Origin: Geodermatophilus bullaregiensis
GTDB taxonomy: Bacteria > Actinomycetota > Actinomycetes > Mycobacteriales > Geodermatophilaceae
Assembly: GCF_016907675.1 (NCBI RefSeq)
Contig: NZ_JAFBCJ010000001.1
Coordinates: forward strand, 4,092,001 to 4,156,000
Direction of reading: 5' to 3'
Length of the DNA stretch: 64,000 bases
Shown: positions 57,856-64,000 of the stretch, one piece after another
Position numbering within the stretch: the stretch's first letter is position 1
How the letters are laid out: each line of letters begins with the position of its first letter
Made by a program: the position numbers and the translations under genes
Notes under the pieces: model-generated
Told to the model about the DNA's origin: nothing
The model's database searches: none
Seen by the model: the letters and a program-made list of their open reading frames with translations, nothing else

Positions 57856-59297
57856 TGGCGTCGCCGGTCGGCGCCCCGGGCGGGCTCGCGGGCCACCTCG
57901 ACGGGTTCGTCCGGGCGGTCCGGGAGGCCGGCATCCCGGTGGGGATCAGCCAGGCCGTGGACGCCGCGGAGATCCTGACCGTGGTCGACCTGCTCGAGCG
58001 CGAGCAGCTGCGGCACGGGCTGGCGGCGGTGCTGCTGCAGCGGGCGTCGCAGCGGCCGGCCTACGACGTGCTGTTCGACCTGTGGTGGCCGCTGGCCGAC
58101 CGCCCGGCGGCCGGCTCCTCCGACGCCGACGCCGACGGCGAGCCCGGGGACGCCGACGCCTCGACGCTGGACCTGCCCGACGGGCACGGGCGCGGGGACG
58201 AGCGCGACCTCGCCGAGCGGATGCGCGCCGAGCTCGCCCGGCTGCTCGTGGACGGCGACGACGAGGCGCTGCGCCGCTTCGCCCGGCAGGCCGTCGACCA
58301 GCTGGGCCGCGCGCCGGCCTCCCCGTCGGGGCAGTCCTACTTCGGCTACCGGGTGATGCGGGCGCTGTCGCCGGACACGCTGGTCGCCCAGCTGCTGGCC
58401 GGCCTGCTCGGCGACGGCGGGCGCGGCGGGCTGGCCGAGCAGGTGGCGCGGCAGACGGTGCGCGAGCGGCTGGCCGCCTTCCGGGCCGCGGTCGACGCCG
58501 AGGTGCGACGGCGGGCGGCGGCCGAGCGCGGGCGCGACCGGGTGGCCAGGAGCGCGGTGCGGCCGCTGGCCGACCAGGTCGACTTCCTGCGCGCGCAGCA
58601 GGCCGACCTGGCCGAGCTGCGGCGCACGGTGGCGCCGCTGGCCCGGCGGCTGGCGGCGCGGCTGTCGGCGCGGCGGCGGATGGGCCGCGTCGGCCGGCTG
58701 GACTTCCGCCGGACCGTGCGGGCCTCGCTCGGCACCGGCGGGGTGCCGGTGGTGACCCACCACCGGCCGCGCAAGGTGCACAAGCCGGAGCTGGTGGTGC
58801 TCTGCGACGTCAGCGGCTCGGTGGCCGGGTTCAGCCACTTCACCCTGATGCTCACCCAGGCGCTGCGCGAGCACTTCTCCGGCGTCCGGGCCTTCGCCTT
58901 CGTCGACGCCACCGACGAGGTGACCCGCTTCTTCCGGCCCGGCGCCGACGTCTCCGACGCGATCGCCCGCATCGGCCGCGAGGCCGACGTCGTGGCCTTC
59001 GACGGGCACAGCGACTACGGCAACGCCCTCGAGGTCTTCGCCGACCGCTGGCCCGCTGCGGTCGGGCCGAGGACGTCGCTGCTGGTGCTCGGCGACGGGC
59101 GGACCAACTACCGCCAGCCGGGGCTGCCCGTGCTCACCGACCTGGTCAAGCGGGCCCGCTCGGCGCACTGGCTCAACCCCGAGCCGCGGCGGCTGTGGGG
59201 GAGCGGTGACTCGGCGGCCGACCGGTACGGCGAGGTCATCGACATGGTCGAGTGCCGCAACGCCGCCCAACTGGCCGACTTTGTCACCACGCTCTGA
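57855..59297 (+). CDS. VWA domain (CoxE-like) protein
   Basis: 480 residues. The N-terminal helical part has GFVRAVREAGIPVGISQAVD and FDLWWPLADRP, with an acidic linker at about 90-115. A C-terminal von Willebrand A domain carries the MIDAS motif CDVSGSVAGFSHF (Asp-x-Ser-x-Ser), then AFAFVDATDEVT, HSDYGNALEVFADRW and LLVLGDGRTNY. With the preceding MoxR ATPase it forms a chaperone-like pair known from CO dehydrogenase maturation; no such enzyme is nearby. Confidence 0.87.
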   Translation: MASPVGAPGGLAGHLDGFVRAVREAGIPVGISQAVDAAEILTVVDLLEREQLRHGLAAVLLQRASQRPAYDVLFDLWWPLADRPAAGSSDADADGEPGDADASTLDLPDGHGRGDERDLAERMRAELARLLVDGDDEALRRFARQAVDQLGRAPASPSGQSYFGYRVMRALSPDTLVAQLLAGLLGDGGRGGLAEQVARQTVRERLAAFRAAVDAEVRRRAAAERGRDRVARSAVRPLADQVDFLRAQQADLAELRRTVAPLARRLAARLSARRRMGRVGRLDFRRTVRASLGTGGVPVVTHHRPRKVHKPELVVLCDVSGSVAGFSHFTLMLTQALREHFSGVRAFAFVDATDEVTRFFRPGADVSDAIARIGREADVVAFDGHSDYGNALEVFADRWPAAVGPRTSLLVLGDGRTNYRQPGLPVLTDLVKRARSAHWLNPEPRRLWGSGDSAADRYGEVIDMVECRNAAQLADFVTTL

Positions 59298-59534
59298 GCC
59301 CCGGCCCCATCGGGCCGGGTGGCGCCGGATCCGGCCGTCCCCGCGGACGGGAGCCGGATCGCCGCGACCGGCGGCACGGAGGTGCCGGTCCCGGCCGGCT
59401 GGCGGTCCCGGCGGCCGGGTGCGGGTGACCGCGCCCGGCCGCCGCCCCGGTCCCGCAGCGCCGGTCGTGCTCCGGTCCGCCCGGACGGGGTCCGCCCGGA
59501 CGGGACCGTGCGGACCGGGCCCTCCCCGCACGGT

Positions 59535-59540
59535 TAGGCT
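59535..59540 (+). promoter_or_regulatory. -10 element TAGGCT before nadD
   Basis: TAGGCT ends 6 bases before GTG 59547, predicting a leaderless operon start. Confidence 0.45.
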
Positions 59541-59546
59541 CGATCG

Positions 59547-60263
59547 GTGGCTGGCAGCCGGATCGGTGTGATGGGTGGGACGTTCGACCCCGTCCACCAC
59601 GGGCACCTCGTGGCGGCCAGCGAGGTCGCGGGGCTCTTCGGCCTCGACGAGGTCGTGTTCGTGCCCACCGGTCAGCCCTGGCAGAAGACCGAGCGCGCGG
59701 TCAGCCCCGCCGAGGACCGCTACCTCATGACCGTCATCGCCACCGCCTCCAACCCGCGGTTCTCCGTCAGCCGGGTCGACGTCGACCGCGAGGGCCCGAC
59801 GTACACCATCGACACCCTGACCGAGCTGCACGCCCAGCGCCCCGACGCCGAGCTGTTCTTCATCACCGGCGCCGACGCGCTCGCCCAGATCCTGAGCTGG
59901 CGCGACAGCGACCGGTTCCTCGCGCTGGCCCACTTCGTCGGGGTCACCCGGCCCGGTTTCACGCTGGCCGACGGGCACCTGCCCGAGGGGTCGGTGAGCC
60001 TGGTCGAGATCCCTGCGCTGGCGATCAGCTCCACCGACTGCCGCGACCGCGTGGCCCGGGGGATGCCGGTCTGGTACCTCGTCCCCGACGGCGTGGTGCA
60101 GTACATCGAGAAGCGGGGGCTCTACCGGTCGACGCCGGGCGCCCGCCGCACGGCCGCACCCCGCCGGGACCGGCCCACCTCCGACCACCCGCCGGAGCCC
60201 GGCCCGGCCGACGCCGGCCCCGCCGACCCACCGACCCCCCACCTCCAGGAGGTGCCCCGATGA
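59547..60263 (+). CDS. nadD: Nicotinate-nucleotide adenylyltransferase
   Basis: 238 residues. Adenylates nicotinate mononucleotide in NAD synthesis. Nucleotidyltransferase motif [12 protein letters not shown] (10-21), [26 protein letters not shown], and [20 protein letters not shown] (the ISSTxxR motif). The last 40 residues are a proline-rich tail not found in most homologues, overlapping the ribosome binding site (AGGAGG) of rsfS. It overlaps rsfS by four bases. Confidence 0.95.
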   Translation: MAGSRIGVMGGTFDPVHHGHLVAASEVAGLFGLDEVVFVPTGQPWQKTERAVSPAEDRYLMTVIATASNPRFSVSRVDVDREGPTYTIDTLTELHAQRPDAELFFITGADALAQILSWRDSDRFLALAHFVGVTRPGFTLADGHLPEGSVSLVEIPALAISSTDCRDRVARGMPVWYLVPDGVVQYIEKRGLYRSTPGARRTAAPRRDRPTSDHPPEPGPADAGPADPPTPHLQEVPR

Positions 60264-60880
60264 CCGCCTCCGCCGAGGCGCGGGAGACCGCGCTGCTCGC
60301 CGCCCAGGCCGCCGCCGACAAGCTCGCCACCAACGTCTCGATCGTCGACGTCAGCGAGCGGCTGGCCATCACCGACGCGTTCGTGCTGGCCGCCGCCCCC
60401 AACGAGCGCCAGGTGCAGGCGATCGTCGACGAGGTCGAGGAGCGGCTGCGCGGTCACGGGGTCAAGCCGGTGCGGCGCGAGGGCGTCGCCGAGGCCCGCT
60501 GGGTGCTGCTGGACTTCGTCGACGTGGTCGTCCACGTGCAGCACGCCGAGGAGCGCGCCTACTACGCCCTCGAGCGGCTCTGGAAGGACTGCCCCACCAT
60601 CCCGTTCGTCGACAGCGCCGCTCCTCCCGCCGCGGCACCCCCGGCCGCGGACGGCGGCACGCTGTCGGCCGACGACGTCGACCCCGGCAGCGCCGACCCC
60701 GTGCCGCTGCGCCCGGACCCCGACGAGACGCCTGGCGAGGCGTCCGGCGGGGCGTCCGGCGGGCCGTCCGGCGCGGCCACCGGTGAGCTCGTCACCGAGG
60801 ACGAGCTCGCCGACGACGACGTGCTGGAGGGCGATCCGCTGCAGGACGGCTCCGGCGGACAGGAGGCGACCGGCCGGTGA
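60260..60880 (+). CDS. rsfS: Ribosomal silencing factor RsfS
   Basis: 206 residues. The conserved RsfS fold covers about 1-120: [76 protein letters not shown]. It binds L14 and keeps 50S and 30S apart in starvation. The extra 85 residues are low-complexity, with three near copies of ASGG/PSG and an acidic end. It is co-transcribed with nadD and the phosphatase, as in Mycobacterium. Confidence 0.93.
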   Translation: MTASAEARETALLAAQAAADKLATNVSIVDVSERLAITDAFVLAAAPNERQVQAIVDEVEERLRGHGVKPVRREGVAEARWVLLDFVDVVVHVQHAEERAYYALERLWKDCPTIPFVDSAAPPAAAPPAADGGTLSADDVDPGSADPVPLRPDPDETPGEASGGASGGPSGAATGELVTEDELADDDVLEGDPLQDGSGGQEATGR

Positions 60881-61638
60881 CGGCTGCGGTCCCGCCCGAC
60901 CTGCCGGTGCCCCGCCTGGTCGTCTGGCGCCACGGGCGCACCGAGTGGAACGCCACCGGTCGCTTCCAGGGCCAGCTCGACCCGCCGCTGGACGCGGAGG
61001 GGCACGCGCAGGCCGCCCGCACCGCACCGCACCTGGTGGCCGGCGGGCTCGACCCGGACACCACGGTCGTCGTCTCCAGCGACCTGGTCCGCGCCGCCGA
61101 GACCGCGGCCGTGCTCACCGCGCTGCTCGGGGTGCCGCTGCGCCTGGACGAGCGGCTGCGCGAGCACCACCTGGGCGCCTGGGAGGGGCTGACCCGTGAC
61201 GAGGTCTCCGCCCGCCATCCCGAGCAGTACGCGGCCTGGCTCGCCGGCCGGCCGGTCGAGGGTCGGGGCGGGGAGGACGCACCCGCCGTCGCCGCACGGG
61301 CCCTGGCGGCGCTCTCGGACCTCCCACCGGCCGAGGTCGCGGTCGTGGTCACCCACGGCGGGACCGGCGGCCGCCTGATGGAGGCGCTGCTCGAGCTGGG
61401 CCCGCAGCACCGCCGGGTGTTCGGGCCGCTGGCCAACTGCGGGTGGAGCGAGCTGGTCCGGCAGGGGACCCGGTGGCGGCTGATGCGGCACAACTGCGCC
61501 GTCGCCGCCCTCCCCGCCGGCGCGAACCAGGGCGTCGAGGGCCCGGTGCCGCGCTCGGTCCCGGCGCCGGTCGACGCGGGGGCCACGCCGGAGGAGGGGT
61601 CACCGGCGCCGACCGAGGACGCCGACGTGGCGCTCTGA
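60877..61638 (+). CDS. Histidine phosphatase family protein (GpgP-like by position)
   Basis: 253 residues. RHGRTEWN phosphohistidine motif (His19), QGQLDPPLDAEGHAQAARTA, SSDLVRAAETAAVL, LREHHLGAWEGLTRDEV and VVTHGGTGGRLMEALLEL (second His). Its place after nadD-rsfS matches M. tuberculosis Rv2419c, a glucosyl-3-phosphoglycerate phosphatase, so that role is plausible but not shown. The C-terminal 45 residues are unconserved. Confidence 0.87.
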   Translation: MTAAVPPDLPVPRLVVWRHGRTEWNATGRFQGQLDPPLDAEGHAQAARTAPHLVAGGLDPDTTVVVSSDLVRAAETAAVLTALLGVPLRLDERLREHHLGAWEGLTRDEVSARHPEQYAAWLAGRPVEGRGGEDAPAVAARALAALSDLPPAEVAVVVTHGGTGGRLMEALLELGPQHRRVFGPLANCGWSELVRQGTRWRLMRHNCAVAALPAGANQGVEGPVPRSVPAPVDAGATPEEGSPAPTEDADVAL

Positions 61639-61694
61639 GACCAGGTCCGCAGCCCGCACCGTCCACCGTGGCCGTCGGGCGAGGAGGCGCGGGC

Positions 61695-61700
61695 TAGCCT
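61695..61700 (+). promoter_or_regulatory. -10 element TAGCCT before degV
   Basis: TAGCCT ends 6 bases before GTG 61707. Confidence 0.45.
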
Positions 61701-61706
61701 CCCCTG

Positions 61707-62666
61707 GTGTCCGTCGCCGTGGTCACCGACTCCACGGCCTACCTCCCACCCGAGGTGGTGACGCGCTTCGGCATCGAGGTCGTGCCCTGCTACGTCGTCC
61801 TCGCCGGGCACTCCGGCCGGGAGGGCGAGGACGTCTCCCCGGAGGACGTCGCCCGGGCGCTGAGCACCCGCGGCCAGAAGGTCTCGACCTCGCGCCCGAC
61901 CCCCGGCGACTTCGTGGCCGCCTACCGCCGCCGGCTGGCCGAGGGCGCCGACCGGGTCGTCTCCATCCACCTGTCCGCGGAGCTGTCGGGCACCTGGGAC
62001 GCCGCCCGCCTGGCCGCTGCGCAGGTCGGCGAGCACGTGGTCACCGTCGTCGACTCCCGCTCCACGGCCATGGGCACCGGCTTCGCCGTGCTGGCGGCCG
62101 CCCGCGCCGCGGCCGACGGAGCCGGTGCTGCCGAGGTGGCCGCGGTCGCGAACGACACCGCGGCCCGGACCCGCACCTTCTTCGTCGTCGACACCCTCGA
62201 GCACCTCCGCCGGGGCGGGCGGATCGGCTCGGCCGCCTCCCTGCTGGGCACCGCGCTCGCGGTCAAGCCGGTGCTGCACGTGGCCGACGGCCGGGTCGTC
62301 CCCCTCGAGCGGGTCCGCACGTCGGCGCGGGCGCTGTCCCGGCTGGTGCAGCGCGCGGTCGAGGCCGCCGGCGGTCCCGGCGCCTCCGTGGCGGTGCACC
62401 ACCTCGCGGCCGCCCAGCGCGCGGAGCGCCTGGCCGCCGACCTGCAGCAGACCGTCCCCGGCATCCGCGAGCTCTACGTCAGCGAGCTCGGCGCGGTCAT
62501 CGGTGCGCACGTGGGCCCCGGCGCCGTGGGCGTCGTCGTCGCCCCCGCGCCGGCACGGCCGCCCGCCGCGGGAGCCGGGCCGGACGAGGACGCGCAGCCG
62601 GGCGGGGACGCGCAGCCGGGCGGGGACGCGCAGCCGGGCGGGGACGCGCAGCCGGGCGAGGACTGA
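61707..62666 (+). CDS. DegV family fatty-acid-binding protein
   Basis: 319 residues. VAVVTDSTAYLPPEVVTRFG, VVPCYVVLAG, KVSTSRPTPGDFVAAYRRRL, VVSIHLSAELSGTWDAARLA and VVDSRSTAMGTGFAVL are the DegV blocks; Thr/Ser residues bind the fatty acid carboxylate. DegV (FakB-like) proteins present fatty acids for phosphorylation by FakA; no fakA is seen here. The tail carries four copies of DAQPG(G/E), encoded by an 18-base tandem repeat. Confidence 0.92.
   Translation: MSVAVVTDSTAYLPPEVVTRFGIEVVPCYVVLAGHSGREGEDVSPEDVARALSTRGQKVSTSRPTPGDFVAAYRRRLAEGADRVVSIHLSAELSGTWDAARLAAAQVGEHVVTVVDSRSTAMGTGFAVLAAARAAADGAGAAEVAAVANDTAARTRTFFVVDTLEHLRRGGRIGSAASLLGTALAVKPVLHVADGRVVPLERVRTSARALSRLVQRAVEAAGGPGASVAVHHLAAAQRAERLAADLQQTVPGIRELYVSELGAVIGAHVGPGAVGVVVAPAPARPPAAGAGPDEDAQPGGDAQPGGDAQPGGDAQPGED
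62588..62660 (+). repeat. 18-base tandem repeat in the degV 3' end
   Basis: gacgcgcagccgggcggg is repeated four times (last copy one base different), encoding DAQPGG. It is in frame and may vary in copy number between strains. Confidence 0.85.
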
Positions 62667-62791
62667 CCGGAGGACGCAGGACACGCCAGGCACCCTGCGC
62701 CCCGTGCTGTCCGAAACGGCCGCGACCGTCCACAGGGCCCGCCGCCGTCCACAGCTCCTCACGTGGCGGCTCCCGGCGGGCCGGGGCTGCC

Positions 62792-62797
62792 TAGCGT
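62792..62797 (+). promoter_or_regulatory. -10 element TAGCGT before comEA
   Basis: TAGCGT ends 7 bases before GTG 62805. Confidence 0.45.
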
Positions 62798-62804
62798 CCG
62801 CCAC

Positions 62805-63767
62805 GTGCGCCTGACCTCCCGCCGCGACGACGACGCCGACGTCATCCGGGCCCGCCTGCGGGTCCTGCTCGACGAGGGCCGCCGGTCCGCCGGCTGGCTG
62901 CCCACCGACGACGAGCCCGAGGAGCTGCCCAGGACGGGCGTCGCGCTCCTCCGCCGCCCGGTCGCCGGGATCCCGGACCGGGTCGACGACCCGGGCGACG
63001 ACCGCCACGACCACGGCGACGTCGACGTCGACGAGCCGCGCGACGAGGACCCGCGCGACCGGCTCCCGCACGGCCTGGGTCGCCACCGGGCACCGGAGCG
63101 GACGGTGCGGGTCGACCCGGGGCGCCGGGGGAGCTGGGCGCTGTGGGCGGCCGGCCTGGTCACCGCGCTGGCCGTCGCCGGCTGGACCTGGCTCGACCGG
63201 CCGACCGTGCAGCCGGCGCCGCCGCCCGCGGACACCGCGGCCGAGGCCACGACCGGCGGCGCAGCCACGACGGACGGTGCGGTGCCCACGGACGGCGCAC
63301 CCGCGGCGTCCCCGGCGGTGGGTGAGGTGTCCGGGGCCCGGGCCGGCGTGGTGGTCTCGGTGGTCGGGCTGGTGGTGACCCCCGGCCTGGTGACCCTGCC
63401 CGAGGGCGCCCGCGTGGCCGACGCCGTGGCCGCGGCCGGCGGCCTGCTCCCGGAGGCCGACCCCGCGTCGGTCAACCTCGCCGCGGTCGTCACCGACGGA
63501 CAGCAGGTCGCCGTCGGGGTGCCGGGTGCGGTGGCCGCACCGGTGTCCGGGACGAGTGGAGGAGGCGCCCCGGGCGGGCCGGTCGACCTCAACGCGGCGA
63601 CCGTCGCCGACCTCGACGCCCTGCCCGGCATCGGCCCGGTGCTCGCCCAGCGGATCGTCGACCACCGCACGGAGCACGGCCGGTTCACCAGCGTCGAGCA
63701 GCTCGACGACGTCCCCGGCATCGGGCCGGCCATCTACGCCGAGCTCGCCGACCTGGTCCGGGTGTGA
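62805..63767 (+). CDS. comEA: ComEA family DNA-binding competence protein
   Basis: 320 residues from GTG 62805. A long, charged cytoplasmic N-terminus (about 110 residues) is followed by one membrane helix (WALWAAGLVTALAVAGWTWL), an SLBB domain (VVVSVVGLVVTPGLVTLPEG, ADAVAAAGGLLPEAD) and a C-terminal double helix-hairpin-helix (VDLNAATVADLDALPGIGPV, LAQRIVDHRTEHGRFTSVEQ, LDDVPGIGPAIYAELADLV). It binds incoming DNA outside the membrane. comEC follows with a 4-base overlap. Confidence 0.93.
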   Translation: MRLTSRRDDDADVIRARLRVLLDEGRRSAGWLPTDDEPEELPRTGVALLRRPVAGIPDRVDDPGDDRHDHGDVDVDEPRDEDPRDRLPHGLGRHRAPERTVRVDPGRRGSWALWAAGLVTALAVAGWTWLDRPTVQPAPPPADTAAEATTGGAATTDGAVPTDGAPAASPAVGEVSGARAGVVVSVVGLVVTPGLVTLPEGARVADAVAAAGGLLPEADPASVNLAAVVTDGQQVAVGVPGAVAAPVSGTSGGGAPGGPVDLNAATVADLDALPGIGPVLAQRIVDHRTEHGRFTSVEQLDDVPGIGPAIYAELADLVRV

Positions 63768-64000
63768 GCGCTCCTCCGGAGGGCCGGTGGACGTGGCTGG
63801 ACCTGCGCCTGGTGCCGGTCGCCGCCACCGTCTGGCTGGTCACCTTGGCCGGCGGGGTGCTCCCGCCACCGGCGCTGGCCGGTCTCGCGGGCGCGGCCGT
63901 GCTGGTCGCCGTCCTCGCCGCCGCAGCGCAGCGGCGGCACCCGTACCGGCGCCGGCACCGGGGCGCGGCGCTCGTGCTGCTCGCGGTGCTGGCCGCGCTC
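63764..64000 (+). CDS. comEC: ComEC DNA-uptake channel, N-terminal part (cut by window edge)
   Basis: GTG 63764 overlaps the comEA stop (gtgtga). The 79 visible codons read VSAPPEGRWTWLDLRLVPVA, then hydrophobic WLVTLAGGVLPPPALAGLAG and AAVLVAVLAAAAQRR, a basic stretch and ALVLLAVLAAL. This matches the two-helix start of actinobacterial ComEC proteins, and the position after comEA supports it. The rest lies outside the window. Confidence 0.8.
   Translation, partial: MSAPPEGRWTWLDLRLVPVAATVWLVTLAGGVLPPPALAGLAGAAVLVAVLAAAAQRRHPYRRRHRGAALVLLAVLAAL

Noticed and set aside
62588-62660. Short regular repeats as a CRISPR array
   Set aside because: The repeats are directly adjacent without spacers and encode DAQPGG in frame within degV.

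Overview
The window comes from a very high-GC actinobacterium. The gene order tig-clpP1-clpP2-clpX-valS-folC-DUF4233-ndk-rne-rplU-rpmA-obgE-proB-proA-nadD-rsfS-phosphatase-degV-comEA-comEC follows the same block in Mycobacterium tuberculosis. GTG starts, a mycothiol-type enzyme and Lsr2 also point to Actinomycetota. A member of the Geodermatophilaceae (Blastococcus, Geodermatophilus or Modestobacter type) is my best guess, by inference only.

Left third (1 to about 23.2 kb): an accessory region of mixed, lower GC that is full of dead insertion sequences. It opens with the N-terminal part of isochorismate synthase (minus strand, cut by the window edge). Remnants or broken copies of IS5 (two types), IS481, IS3 (several), IS30, IS982, IS701 and IS630 follow. 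The clearest structure is a three-level nest: IS30 inside IS3 inside IS481, with matching terminal repeats and target duplications. Between the elements lie a few cargo genes: an orphan molybdopterin oxidoreductase, a shortened DXS, a methyltransferase pseudogene cut by IS630, an unknown protein of about 208 residues and a membrane-anchored serine hydrolase. The accessory zone tapers off through lsr2, an SRPBCC protein and a small unknown gene, and ends near tRNA-Gly(TCC).

Right two thirds (about 23.2 to 64 kb): compact core chromosome. An amidase and tRNA-Pro(TGG) are followed by protein quality control (tig, clpP1, clpP2, clpX), then translation and folate genes (valS divergent from folC). 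Next come a small regulatory pair (HTH protein plus Clp-N-only protein) facing ndk across twin operator-like palindromes, a three-gene ABC-2 exporter and the radical SAM pair TIGR03960/TIGR03936. RNase E/G, L21, L27, ObgE and ProB form the next block. After def, a lyase-family enzyme and a MarR/mycothiol-enzyme divergon comes a complete zinc uptake operon, znuA-znuC-znuB-zur, with a Zur-like box. proA, a MoxR/VWA pair, nadD-rsfS-phosphatase, degV and comEA-comEC complete the window.

Many core genes have a TANNNT hexamer 6 to 9 bases before the start codon, suggesting leaderless transcripts. Nearly all transposase genes are broken by frameshifts or stops. In the core only one gene, an AbiEi/DUF559-type protein, shows such damage, so the IS decay looks biological rather than a general sequencing problem.
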